A program made the position numbers and the translations under genes. Below are positions 15,929-24,317 of a stretch of DNA of 33,900 nt, one piece after another (positions within the stretch are counted from its first letter, which is position 1; each line of letters opens with the position of its first letter). Origin of the DNA: an uncultured Gammaproteobacteria bacterium (GTDB taxonomy: Bacteria > Pseudomonadota > Gammaproteobacteria > GCA-001735895); contig CAMYLU010000033.1 of assembly GCA_947259485.1 (NCBI GenBank), positions 1 to 33,900 of the forward strand. Direction: 5' to 3'. The notes under the pieces are model-generated. The model ran no database searches and was not told the DNA's origin. It worked only from the letters and a program-made list of their open reading frames with translations.

Positions 15929-17479
15929 ATGACCAGAACACGCCGCAGGCGTAATCGCAATGCTCATACCGAGTCGCAGGTAGCAGTCCATCAAATCGAT
16001 CGTAAAGTCCTGCATAGCCGATTCGCGCCACTGGAACCGCTGGACCAGGAGCAACTCGAGTTCATTCACGATATCTCGCTGCGCATTGTCGAAGAGGAGG
16101 GCATCGAGGTGCTCGGAGATCTGGCACTGGATTTATTTCGCAAGGCCGGCGCCAGCGTAGACGAGCAGGGCGTGGTGCGCATGGACCGGGAATTGTTACT
16201 CGAAACCGTGGCCAGGGCGCCGGAGACTTTCGAAGTAGTCCCACGCAATCCGCAGCAAACCCTGTCGGTGGGGGGTGACGTAATCAATTTTGGGCTGGTG
16301 TCGGGAACGCCCAACGTGCACGACAATATCAACGGGCGGCGGGCAGGAAACTACGAAGACTACAAGAAGCTCATTAGTTTTGGGCAGTATTTCAATGTGC
16401 TGACCTTTTTTGGTAACCAGGCAACCGCACCGACCGATATGCCGGCAAATTCGCGCCACCTGGATACCACCTATATTAACCTGACGCTTTCTGACAAACC
16501 TTTCTTTGCCACCGGAATTGGTGGGGGACGTGCTCGCGACGCGATCGAAATGAGCGCGATCGCGCGGGGATTGAGCATGGAAGAAATGAAAACCAACCCG
16601 AGCGTTATGACCAATATAAACGTCAATTCACCGCGCAAGCTCGATGATGCGATGGCTTATGGATCGATGCAAATGGCGATGTTTGGTCAGCCGGTAACGG
16701 TAACCCCGTTTACGCTGATGGGGGCAATGACACCCTCGACGATGGCTGGCGCGCTAGCGCAGCAGAATGCGGAAGCGCTAGTCGGCATTGCACTGTTGCA
16801 GTTGACCAACCCGGGTACGCCGGTGGTTTACGGCGGTTTTACTTCAAATGTCGATATGCGTTCGGGCTCGCCGGCTTTCGGCACCCCGGAAAACGCACTT
16901 GCCAATATCGCCGGTGGTCAACTGGCGCGCAAGTACAAACTGCCTTACCGCACCAGCGCCTGTAATGCCTCGAATGCTGTCGATGCGCAGGCGACTTACG
17001 AAACCCAGATGGCATTGTGGGGTGCGGTCATGGGTCACGGAAACCTGATCTATCACACCGCGGGTTGGCTGGAGGGCGGGCTGGTCGCTTCGTTTGAAAA
17101 ACTCGTCATCGATTGTGAAATGCTGCAACACATGAGTAAGATGCTCGAGCCAATTAAAATCGATCTTGCTGAAACCGGTCTAGAAGCGATGCACGAAGTC
17201 GGACCGGGCGGGCATTTTTTCGGTTGCGCGCATACCATGGAACGCTATAAGAACGCGTTTTACGAACCCTTTATCAGCGACTGGCAAAACAGCGAAAACT
17301 GGATCATGGCAGGCTCGAAAGATGCCACCATGCGGGCTACCGAACTGTGGCCGAAAATTCTCGAAGAATTTGAACCCCCGGCAGTCGATCCTGCGATCGA
17401 GGAAGCGCTACAGGCCTACATGGCACATCGCAAGGAAGAACTGGCTGGCCAGGAACCAAACCTCGAACCGACGCCGTAG
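15929..17479 (+). CDS. MttB-family (COG5598) methyltransferase, non-pyrrolysine
   Basis: The 516-residue protein belongs to the trimethylamine methyltransferase superfamily, whose members move a methyl group from an amine to a corrinoid protein. After a very basic start (MTRTRRRRNRNA), family blocks are plain: LEFIHDISLRIVEEEGIEVL, VINFGLVSGTPNVHD, TPFTLMGAMTPSTMAGALAQQNAEAL, GTPVVYGGFTSNVDMRSGSPAFGTPENA, and GPGGHFFGCAHTMERYKNAFYEP. There is no in-frame amber codon, so it lacks pyrrolysine. Characterised non-pyrrolysine members act on glycine betaine, proline betaine or carnitine rather than trimethylamine. No corrinoid protein or reactivation factor lies beside it, so the methyl acceptor is unknown. 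The substrate is likely a quaternary amine, by family and by the osmolyte genes around it. Confidence 0.88.
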   Translation: MTRTRRRRNRNAHTESQVAVHQIDRKVLHSRFAPLEPLDQEQLEFIHDISLRIVEEEGIEVLGDLALDLFRKAGASVDEQGVVRMDRELLLETVARAPETFEVVPRNPQQTLSVGGDVINFGLVSGTPNVHDNINGRRAGNYEDYKKLISFGQYFNVLTFFGNQATAPTDMPANSRHLDTTYINLTLSDKPFFATGIGGGRARDAIEMSAIARGLSMEEMKTNPSVMTNINVNSPRKLDDAMAYGSMQMAMFGQPVTVTPFTLMGAMTPSTMAGALAQQNAEALVGIALLQLTNPGTPVVYGGFTSNVDMRSGSPAFGTPENALANIAGGQLARKYKLPYRTSACNASNAVDAQATYETQMALWGAVMGHGNLIYHTAGWLEGGLVASFEKLVIDCEMLQHMSKMLEPIKIDLAETGLEAMHEVGPGGHFFGCAHTMERYKNAFYEPFISDWQNSENWIMAGSKDATMRATELWPKILEEFEPPAVDPAIEEALQAYMAHRKEELAGQEPNLEPTP

Positions 17480-17486
17480 CGGTCGA

Positions 17487-17502
17487 CCCCGCGAAAGCGG
17501 GG
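17487..17502. terminator. GC hairpin after the MttB-like gene
   Basis: CCCCGC-GAAA-GCGGGG is a perfect 6-bp stem with a GAAA tetraloop, 8 bp beyond the stop at 17479. It can act as a terminator or transcript-end stabiliser. It resembles the conserved hairpin of the REP-like units that follow and may be a fragment of one. Confidence 0.55.
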
Positions 17503-17518
17503 ACCTTGAAAGACTGGC

Positions 17519-17750
17519 GTCATCCCGGCCTTGAGCCGGGATCTTACAATGATACTGCGTTATAAGTTCCCGCTTGCGCAGGAATGACAGGGTCTAGAGT
17601 CATCCCGGACTTGAGCCGGGATCTTACAATGATGGTGCGTTATAAGATTCCCGCTTGCGCGGGAATGACAGGGTCTAGAGTCATCCCGGCCTTGAGCCGG
17701 GATCCTGCAATGATGCTGCGTTATTAAGTTCCCGCTTGCGCAGGAATGAC
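17519..17750. repeat. three tandem REP-like units, period 80-81 bp
   Basis: Units begin at 17519, 17599 and 17680, each starting GTCATCCCGG and ending GGAATGAC. Each holds two short hairpins: CCCGG(C/A)CTTGAGCCGGG, and CCCGCTTGCGCGGG in the middle copy. Between them lies a conserved TTACAATGAT(A/G)(C/G)TGCGTTATAAG segment. The units are about 90% alike. They fill the 297-bp gap between the convergent MttB-like and dddP genes and may buffer transcription there. No tyrosine-transposase (RAYT) gene is in the window. Confidence 0.85.
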
Positions 17751-17776
17751 GATGTAGTACTGGAATGGTGTGATCT

Positions 17777-19120
17777 TTATTTCAGCAGTTTTTCTTCGAA
17801 CGGGTAGGTGATCAGGTTTTCGTAACCGTCTTCGGTGATCAGTACCTGGTCTTCAAGCTTTACGCCTTCCTTGCCGCCGACTTCGCCGGCATAAACCTCG
17901 ACACAAAAAACCATTCCCGGCTCAACCACGCCGTCGTAGCCGTGCGTCTCGTAATCCTCGCGATAACGAATTGCCGGGTATTCATCGCACAGGCCGACGC
18001 CATGCATCACCACTCCGTAGCGGTTGGGAATACAGTTATCCGGTAAACGGTGCGCTTTTTGCGTGATTTCGCTGAATGTGACCCCTGGTTTCAACAACTC
18101 CATGTTGGTCATGATATGTTCGTGTGAGATGCGATAGATGCGTTTCTGCGCTTCAGTCGGCTCCACGTCACCACAAAGCCAGGTACGCGAGATGTCGCAG
18201 CATATGCCGTAGGTGCCTACCATGTCGGTATCAAGCGCGAGCAATTCACCGTCACTGATGATGCGCGGGCCTGACTCCTGGAACCACGGGTTGGTGCGTG
18301 GCCCGGATGAAAAAATCCGCGTTTCCAGCCACTCGCCGCCGCGCTTGATATTACCAGCATGCAGTACCGACCAGACTTCGTTTTCACTCTTGCCGGCTTC
18401 GCAGGCGTCTTCCATTTCATACATCGCGGCTTCACAGGCCGCAATCGAACAGCGCATCGCCTTGATTTCATCGGGGCCTTTGATTACGCGAGCTTCCTCG
18501 GTAACCGCCTGGCCTTCAAAAACCTCGAAGCCCATTTTTTCGAGTGCGCGTAGTCCCGAGATCTCGATCTTATCGACCGCCAGGCGTCTATTTTTACCGG
18601 AGTGGCTGCGCATCAATTCATCGATGTTTTTGGCAAAATGCATCGCGTGTTCTTCGCCACGCTGCGCTGATTCAAAGTAAAAAAACGACGCGCCATGGCG
18701 ACGCTCTTTGACCAGCGGCAAATGATCGGAAAGGTGTTCGCAGCTATGGAAATCGAACAGCACGATATAACCGTCGGCAGAAACAAAACAGGCGCGCGCC
18801 GGGTTGTGTGTGATCCACAGCTGCATGTTGGTGGAGTCGGTCGCGTAACGGATGTTGAGCGGATCAAATAATACGATGCCGCCGTAGTCGCGTGCCTGTA
18901 ACTCCTGCACCAGGCGCTGCAGGCGGAACTCGCGCATCGTATCGAGGTGCGGGATTTCGAGCCCGAGCGCTTCCCACTCGGCAAAAGCGAGATCGGTGGG
19001 ACCGATTTCCACGCGGTCATTATTGTCCGGCGTGCCGTCAGGTTTTAGCGCGGAATCCGGATTTCGATAGGGATCGATCTTGCGATTCGAGCTGTCGATG
19101 GAATAAGGGCTTGCGGCCAT
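17777..19120 (-). CDS. dddP: DddP, dimethylsulfoniopropionate (DMSP) lyase, M24-fold metalloenzyme
   Basis: DddP cleaves DMSP into dimethyl sulfide and acrylate in the cytoplasm using a bound metal pair in an M24 'pita-bread' fold. This 447-residue protein has the family length and its diagnostic segments: DPLNIRYATDSTNMQLW, HAGNIKRGGEWLETR and SSGPRTNPWFQESGPR. Metal ligands line up as Asp297, Asp299, Asp309, His373, Glu408 and Glu423. The catalytic base known as Asp377 in characterised DddP is Asp379 here (MHGVGLCDE). All are shifted by exactly two positions from the published numbering as I recall it. This separates it from Xaa-Pro peptidases and from the creatinase at 28510. It is divergent from the PLP gene at 19229 across a 108-bp AT-rich spacer. 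No acrylate-handling acuI, acuK or prpE gene is in the window. Confidence 0.92.
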   Translation of the reverse strand: MAASPYSIDSSNRKIDPYRNPDSALKPDGTPDNNDRVEIGPTDLAFAEWEALGLEIPHLDTMREFRLQRLVQELQARDYGGIVLFDPLNIRYATDSTNMQLWITHNPARACFVSADGYIVLFDFHSCEHLSDHLPLVKERRHGASFFYFESAQRGEEHAMHFAKNIDELMRSHSGKNRRLAVDKIEISGLRALEKMGFEVFEGQAVTEEARVIKGPDEIKAMRCSIAACEAAMYEMEDACEAGKSENEVWSVLHAGNIKRGGEWLETRIFSSGPRTNPWFQESGPRIISDGELLALDTDMVGTYGICCDISRTWLCGDVEPTEAQKRIYRISHEHIMTNMELLKPGVTFSEITQKAHRLPDNCIPNRYGVVMHGVGLCDEYPAIRYREDYETHGYDGVVEPGMVFCVEVYAGEVGGKEGVKLEDQVLITEDGYENLITYPFEEKLLK

Positions 19121-19228
19121 TAATGAATCTCGATAGATGTAACAGAATTATTACAAGAATAAGGGATTAGCGGTGTTAAGATAAATCATTTTTAATGAGT
19201 TTAGTCATATTTATACAGGTCGTCGCCA

Positions 19229-20377
19229 ATGAATGAAAACAAAAAAGCGTCACTCGAATCGCGCCTGCCGCACGCCTGCGACTATATTGACCCGGTGAGC
19301 GGCGGTATCAGCCCACCGCTGCAGTTTGCGACGACCTATGCCCGGGATACCGAGTACGAGTACTTAAGTGACTACAGCTACAGCCGCTCTGGTAATCCGT
19401 CGTGGGAAGTACTGGAGCAAGTCTGCGCCGAACTCGATGGTGGGGCCGAAGCCAAATGCTTTGCCTCGGGCATGGCCGCGGTTTGCGCTTTTTTCGAAAC
19501 CGTCAATAGCGGGGAACACGTGGTGGCGCCGCGGGTCATGTATCACGGCGCCCAGGACTGGCTGCGCCGTATTTCGGAAAAGCGCTCGATTGGGCTCAGC
19601 TTCTTCGATGCCGGCGATATCGAGAAATTACGGCAGGCGATGCAGCCCGGGAAAACCTCCGTGGTATGGGTCGAAACCCCGGTAAACCCGACCTGGGATA
19701 TCATTGATATTGCCGCTGCCGCTGAGATCGCGCACGCGGCGGGGGCGATACTCGCGGTTGACGGAACCGTTGCCTCGCCGGTGACGACCCGCGCGCTTGA
19801 TTATGGCGCTGATATTGTTTTTCACTCGGCAACCAAGTACCTCAATGGTCACAGCGATGTGGTTGCCGGCATATTAGTGACCCGGGAATTGAATCAGCGC
19901 TGGGAGGAAATCAAGCTGGTGCGGACCCTGATGGGCGGCGTGCTGGGGCCATTTGAGGCCTGGTTACTGTTGCGCGGTATGCGCAGCCTGTTTGTGCGTT
20001 TTAACCAGGCATCACAAAGCGCCTTGCGGCTGGCACAACACTTTGAAAATGATCCTCGTCTGCAGCGGGTGCTGTATCCCGGTCTCGAAAGTCATCCCGG
20101 GCACGAGATCGCCAAACGTCAGATGACCCATGGCTTCGGTGCCATGGTATCATTGCTGGTCAATGGAGGTGCCGAGGAAGCGAAACGGATTGCCGGTAAT
20201 GTCCGCCTGTTCGTGCGCGCTACCTCGTTGGGAGGCGTTGAAAGCCTGATCGAGCATCGCGCGTCCGTGGAGGGTCCGCACAGTGAAGTGCCGCAGAACT
20301 TGCTGCGCCTGTCAATTGGTATTGAAAATTGCCAGGACTTAATAGACGATCTTGAACAGAGCCTGGAAATGCTCTGA
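19229..20377 (+). CDS. transsulfuration-family PLP enzyme (cystathionine gamma-synthase/lyase-like)
   Basis: The 382-residue protein is a Cys/Met-metabolism PLP enzyme. Motifs: YSRSGNPSWEVLE contacting the cofactor phosphate of the neighbouring subunit, MYHGAQDW at the PLP-stacking position, VETPVNPTWDIIDI, VDGTVASP with the PLP Asp, and the Schiff-base Lys203 in SATKYLNGHSDVVAG. Near the end SLGGVESLIEHRASVEG replaces the more usual SLGG-ESL--HPASMTH, so it belongs to a divergent branch and its exact reaction (synthase, gamma-lyase or beta-lyase) cannot be assigned. Placement opposite dddP hints at a link to sulfur metabolism, for example methanethiol or homocysteine handling, but that is inference. 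It is followed 17 bp later by a small gene with its own good ribosome binding site. Confidence 0.87.
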   Translation: MNENKKASLESRLPHACDYIDPVSGGISPPLQFATTYARDTEYEYLSDYSYSRSGNPSWEVLEQVCAELDGGAEAKCFASGMAAVCAFFETVNSGEHVVAPRVMYHGAQDWLRRISEKRSIGLSFFDAGDIEKLRQAMQPGKTSVVWVETPVNPTWDIIDIAAAAEIAHAAGAILAVDGTVASPVTTRALDYGADIVFHSATKYLNGHSDVVAGILVTRELNQRWEEIKLVRTLMGGVLGPFEAWLLLRGMRSLFVRFNQASQSALRLAQHFENDPRLQRVLYPGLESHPGHEIAKRQMTHGFGAMVSLLVNGGAEEAKRIAGNVRLFVRATSLGGVESLIEHRASVEGPHSEVPQNLLRLSIGIENCQDLIDDLEQSLEML

Positions 20378-20394
20378 AAACCTGGGGAAAGAAT

Positions 20395-20658
20395 ATGTCA
20401 GTACAAAGTTCCATCGATGATACAACCGCGTCCATTATGTCGGCTTTGGCGGATCATAATCTGTCAGACTCGGATAAAGAGCAGATTACAAAAATCGTAA
20501 GCCAGTTGCTGGTGGAGACGGTTGAAAAAACAACCAAGAATTACCACGAGACGACAACTAACTGTTGTGGACCCGAACTTGATCTGGCACATCAGATCAG
20601 GGAAGAAATCGATCGCAAGACCAAGTTATTGATTTCCAACCTGAAAGCGCTGCGTTAA
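20395..20658 (+). CDS. small hypothetical protein, 87 residues
   Basis: I do not recognise this family. GGGGAAAG before the ATG and a gap of only 17 bp from the PLP gene make it a credible gene of the same operon. The sequence is soluble and mostly helical (SDKEQITKIVSQLLVETVEKTTK, then DLAHQIREEIDRKTKLLISNLKAL), with a central NCCGPELD that puts two adjacent cysteines between the helices. This could bind a metal or form a disulfide. It ends 5 bp from the convergent end of soxG. Confidence 0.68.
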   Translation: MSVQSSIDDTTASIMSALADHNLSDSDKEQITKIVSQLLVETVEKTTKNYHETTTNCCGPELDLAHQIREEIDRKTKLLISNLKALR

Positions 20659-20663
20659 ACTAG

Positions 20664-21329
20664 CTATTGCTCGCTTTCAAATTCGTGACAGGCGTGCTCG
20701 ATGGCATGTGCGAACGAGCGCGCCAGGCTGCGAATCACGAATAAATCATAAGTCGGCGTATCGTCAACCTGGATTACGGTGGCGTTCATGTGCGCTACCG
20801 AAGTCATCGCGCACTGACCCGGGCCAAACGCGCGCGGATGCAGGTCGATCGCGGTGTTTTTCGCCATCACCCGGCGCGCATGCAAACCGCTCAGACGTAA
20901 ACCACAGCGACCGTGGCTTTGATCAACCACCGCCCCGAGATTACCCGTCGTCACGAGATCACCTGTTGTCCCGAGATCACCCGTCGCGCCGAGTTCACCC
21001 ATCGCATCTTGCAGCACTTTAAATAACTCACCGGGCGCGCGTCCCGCTTCTGCGTCGCTGCACACGACCAGCCAGCTATTGGGCCCGTTCCAGCAAACCT
21101 GGGTCTTGCCATCCGAATTGACGATGCCGGGCCGGGTCGAACATTTTATGCCGAGTGCCGCAGCGATAGCCGCGGCTGCATCCGCGTGTTTGCCATTGAA
21201 GCTCAGTACCTGGATCGCGGTCAGCGCCTTGCGCTCACTCAGGCGCACATTCTTGTAGTCGACGATAAAATCGCCGTTGCTCGGTAACAGTGGCGATACG
21301 CGCACCGGCAAGTCTTGTTTATCAGGCAC
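20664..21329 (-). CDS. soxG: sarcosine oxidase, gamma subunit
   Basis: This is the small gamma subunit of heterotetrameric sarcosine oxidase, a GcvT/YgfZ-related domain packing against the alpha subunit. The 221 residues include NVRLSERKALTAIQVLSFNGK, TQVCWNGPNSWLVVC, QSHGRCGLRLSGLHARRVMAKNTAIDLHPRAFGPGQCAMTSVAH and TYDLFVIRSLARSFAHAIEHA, all characteristic. GTG 21329 was chosen because it overlaps the soxA stop by 8 bp and follows GAGGGGGAAC; upstream codons lie within soxA. An unusual insertion, GELGATGDLGTTGDLVTTGNLG, from an 18-bp tandem repeat, interrupts the middle. It is the last gene of soxBDAG and converges with the 87-residue gene. Confidence 0.88.
   Translation of the reverse strand: MPDKQDLPVRVSPLLPSNGDFIVDYKNVRLSERKALTAIQVLSFNGKHADAAAAIAAALGIKCSTRPGIVNSDGKTQVCWNGPNSWLVVCSDAEAGRAPGELFKVLQDAMGELGATGDLGTTGDLVTTGNLGAVVDQSHGRCGLRLSGLHARRVMAKNTAIDLHPRAFGPGQCAMTSVAHMNATVIQVDDTPTYDLFVIRSLARSFAHAIEHACHEFESEQ
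20943..20996. repeat. 18-bp tandem repeat inside soxG
   Basis: Three consecutive 18-base units (20943, 20961, 20979), each of the form ACCyGTyGyssCGAGwTC, with degenerate partial copies on both sides. In the protein they give repeated six-residue units (GDLGTT, GDLVTT, GNLG-like). The length is a multiple of three, so the frame is kept. Confidence 0.75.
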
Positions 21330-24315
21330 GGACGAGTTCCCCCTCGGGATCGATGAATACAGGGTGGCAAACCTCGACCTTGAGCGTCTCATCGTCGAGT
21401 GGGAACACCGCTTCGATCTGCTCTCCATGCCGCGAAGCGCCATCGCGCAACAGGCCGAGTGCAATGCCGCAGCCCAGTTGCGGGCTATAGGTTGTCGCGG
21501 TCACATGACCCTGTGACTGGCTCACGGTCTCCAGCTTGACGCTGGGATCGACCAGGTGCGCGCCGATGCGCAGGTTTCTTTCCGGCTCAAGCGATTTAAG
21601 CCCAACCACCTGCAAACGACCCTCGCCCACCAGCAGCGGACGCTCAGAATTATGTTTGCCGATGAAATGCTTTGCACGGTTAGCCATGCCCTCGAGGCCA
21701 AGGTCTTGCGCGGTGGTGCGGCCGTCGAGTTCGGAGCCGGCGACGTGACCCTTCTCGATACGCATGGTGCCGAGCGCCTCGGTACCGTAAACCGAAACCT
21801 CCAGTTCCTCGTCCGCCTCGAGTAACTCGAGCCAGGCTTGTTCGCCGTAGTCGGCGGGTACGTTGATTTCATAGGCGAGCTCGCCGGAAAAGGAAATCCG
21901 GAACAGGCGTGCGGGAATATTGTTCATCATGCATTCGCCGACGCTCATGAACGGGAAGGCCTCGTTGCTGATGTCGATATCGATTACCTGTTCCAGCAGC
22001 TTGCGACTGTTGGGTCCGGCGACCGCAATCCCGGTCCATTGTTCGGTGACCGAGCAGAACACGACGTCGAGCTCGGGCCATTCGATCTGGTGATACTGTT
22101 CCATATGCGCGAGTACCGAAGCGGCATTGGCGGTGGTCGTGGTCATGAAGAAATGATTTTCCTCGAGGCGAGAGGTAGTACCATCGTCAAAAACCATGCC
22201 ATCTTCACGCAGCATCGCACCGTAACGCACCTTGCCAACGGGTAACTTGAGCCAGTTGTTGATATACAACCGATTCAAAAATTCGGCGGCATCGGGCCCC
22301 TGGATATCGATCTTACCCAACGAGGTTACATCGACGATGGCGACATTATTGCGCGTCGCCTCGGTTTCTCGAATGTAACAGTCGTTCATCGTGTCACCCG
22401 GTTGTTGTGGGTAATAACGTGCACGCAGCCACAGGCCGGCTTCAATAAAGACGGCACCCTGTTTAGTATTCCAGTCATGAATCGCGGTGCGCCGCACCGG
22501 CATGAAATCGTAGCCGACGGTATGCCCGGCAAAAACGCCCATCGCGACCGGCACATAGGGAGGGCGGAAGGTCGTTATGCCGACTTCGGGAAGCGGCTCG
22601 CCGCGTTGGCATGCGAGTAACGCCAGCGCGTTGACATTGCTGGTCTTGCCCTGGTCGGTCGCCATGCCCTGGGTGGTGTAGCGTTTTAGTAACTCGACCG
22701 AATCGAAGCCCTCCTGGGAAGCCAGCACCACGTCGCTGGCCTTGACATCGTTTTGCTGATCGACGAACTGCTTGTAATTCTTGTTGTAAGGCGTGGGTGA
22801 AATCCACAAAGCTTCGATCGCGTAGTCGCCTTCGTTGTCGGCCCTGGCCACGGCCATTTTTCTGGACTTGAATCCGGTCTGCCTGGCGGCCTGGGTTCCC
22901 GCGCTGACACCTTGCGCGAGACAGTCCTGCAGACTGAAACTGCCGTTTGCGGCACCAACCGACACTTCCGACTGGCGTGATTTACCCGGTACGAAGCTCA
23001 GTATCGAATCATCGTAAACCGGTTTTGCGCCCGACTGGCTATGCAGGTGAACATTTGGATTCCAGCCACCGGAGCAGGCGACTAAATCGCAATCGATGCG
23101 CTCGGGATCGAGGGTGTCTCCCTGGGTGGTGACAATCTGGACATAGCTTACCTGTTGATGACCCTCGGCAGAGCCAACAGTACTGCCGGTTAATAAACGG
23201 ATCGAGAGACTTTCGAGTTCCTCTACCAACGCCGCATCCGGTTGAATGCGAGAATCAACCACCGCGGTGATATTGATTCCGGCGTGATGTAGATCGATCG
23301 CGGTCCGGTATGCGTCGTTATTGTTGGTTGCGATCACGGCCCGCCTGCCGGGTTTGACGCCGTAACGATTCACATAGGCTCTCGCGGCCGAGGCAAGCAT
23401 TACACCAGGCATGTCGTTATTACCAAATACCAATGGGCGCTCGGTGGCGCCGGTCGCGATTACAACCCGGCCCGGGTAAAAGGTCCACATGCGCTGGCGT
23501 GGATGACCCTGGTGCGGAACTGGCATATGGTCACTAACCTTTTCGATCGCCGCGACCACGTTATGATCGTAATAGCCGAACAAAGTAGTGCGGGTAAACA
23601 CGCGGACATTGTCCATCTCCTCGAGTTGAGCATGGATTTCATCCACCCATTCGCTGCCGGCCTTGCCGTTGATGGAATAGTTTTCATCGTTGAGCGATCC
23701 ACCCAGGCGCGGGTGCTCATCCACCAGAATGACGCGTGCTTCCGCCCGGGCCGCGGCAAGTGCGGCCGATAACCCGGCAGGTCCCGCACCAACCACCAGC
23801 ACATCGCAGTGTTCATGACATTGTTCGTAAAAGTCTGGATCGGGTTCGGTGGAAGCTTTGCCGAGACCGGCGGCGCGACGGATGACATGCTCGTAGACAT
23901 TGGTCCAGAATGAAGGTGGCCACATGAAGGTCTTGTAGTAAAAGCCGGCCGATAACAACGGTGAAAACAGGTTATTGATCGACATGATGTCGAAACTCAA
24001 TGAGGGCCAGCGATTCTGGCTATTGGCAACCAGGCCGTCAAACAGTTCGATCGTCGTCGCTCGAGTATTCGGCTCTTTGCGCGGACCGGTGCGCAACTCG
24101 ACGATGGCGTTAGGTTCTTCCGAGCCGGCGGTCTGAATGCCGCGCGGCCGATGATACTTGAAACTGCGCCCAACCAGGCGCACACCGTTGGCAAGCAATG
24201 CCGAGGCGAGGGTATCACCTTCGTAACCCTGGTAGGGCTTGCCGTCGAAGGTAAAGCTCAATATGCGACCTCGATCGATTTGTCCACTACTGCTGGTACG
24301 AAATTGCTGCCCCAT
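21322..24315 (-). CDS. soxA: sarcosine oxidase, alpha subunit
   Basis: The 997-residue alpha subunit oxidises sarcosine with the beta subunit and passes the methylene group to tetrahydrofolate, giving glycine and 5,10-methylene-THF, or formaldehyde without folate. Order of domains: an N-terminal ferredoxin-like segment (about 18-60, YEGDTLASALLANGVRLVGRSFKYHRPRG), a dinucleotide-binding fold (VLVVGAGPAGLSAALAAARA, glycines at 176-181, then VILVDEHPRLGGSL), a second nucleotide motif (VIATGATERPLVFGNNDMPGV), and a C-terminal GcvT-type folate-binding part from about 615 to the end (AIVDVTSLGKIDIQGPDAAEFLNRLY; GTEALGTMRIEKGHVAGSELDGRTT). It sits 2 bp after soxD and overlaps soxG by 8 bp, as expected for a coupled operon. 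Confidence 0.95.
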   Translation of the reverse strand: MGQQFRTSSSGQIDRGRILSFTFDGKPYQGYEGDTLASALLANGVRLVGRSFKYHRPRGIQTAGSEEPNAIVELRTGPRKEPNTRATTIELFDGLVANSQNRWPSLSFDIMSINNLFSPLLSAGFYYKTFMWPPSFWTNVYEHVIRRAAGLGKASTEPDPDFYEQCHEHCDVLVVGAGPAGLSAALAAARAEARVILVDEHPRLGGSLNDENYSINGKAGSEWVDEIHAQLEEMDNVRVFTRTTLFGYYDHNVVAAIEKVSDHMPVPHQGHPRQRMWTFYPGRVVIATGATERPLVFGNNDMPGVMLASAARAYVNRYGVKPGRRAVIATNNNDAYRTAIDLHHAGINITAVVDSRIQPDAALVEELESLSIRLLTGSTVGSAEGHQQVSYVQIVTTQGDTLDPERIDCDLVACSGGWNPNVHLHSQSGAKPVYDDSILSFVPGKSRQSEVSVGAANGSFSLQDCLAQGVSAGTQAARQTGFKSRKMAVARADNEGDYAIEALWISPTPYNKNYKQFVDQQNDVKASDVVLASQEGFDSVELLKRYTTQGMATDQGKTSNVNALALLACQRGEPLPEVGITTFRPPYVPVAMGVFAGHTVGYDFMPVRRTAIHDWNTKQGAVFIEAGLWLRARYYPQQPGDTMNDCYIRETEATRNNVAIVDVTSLGKIDIQGPDAAEFLNRLYINNWLKLPVGKVRYGAMLREDGMVFDDGTTSRLEENHFFMTTTTANAASVLAHMEQYHQIEWPELDVVFCSVTEQWTGIAVAGPNSRKLLEQVIDIDISNEAFPFMSVGECMMNNIPARLFRISFSGELAYEINVPADYGEQAWLELLEADEELEVSVYGTEALGTMRIEKGHVAGSELDGRTTAQDLGLEGMANRAKHFIGKHNSERPLLVGEGRLQVVGLKSLEPERNLRIGAHLVDPSVKLETVSQSQGHVTATTYSPQLGCGIALGLLRDGASRHGEQIEAVFPLDDETLKVEVCHPVFIDPEGELVRA

Positions 24316-24317
24316 AT

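Noticed and set aside
15929-17479. Pyrrolysine-containing trimethylamine methyltransferase
   Set aside because: The reading frame has no internal amber codon over its full length.
17519-17750. Possible CRISPR array
   Set aside because: The 80-bp period with conserved 'spacer' parts and internal hairpins fits tandem REP-like units; there are no variable spacers and no cas genes.
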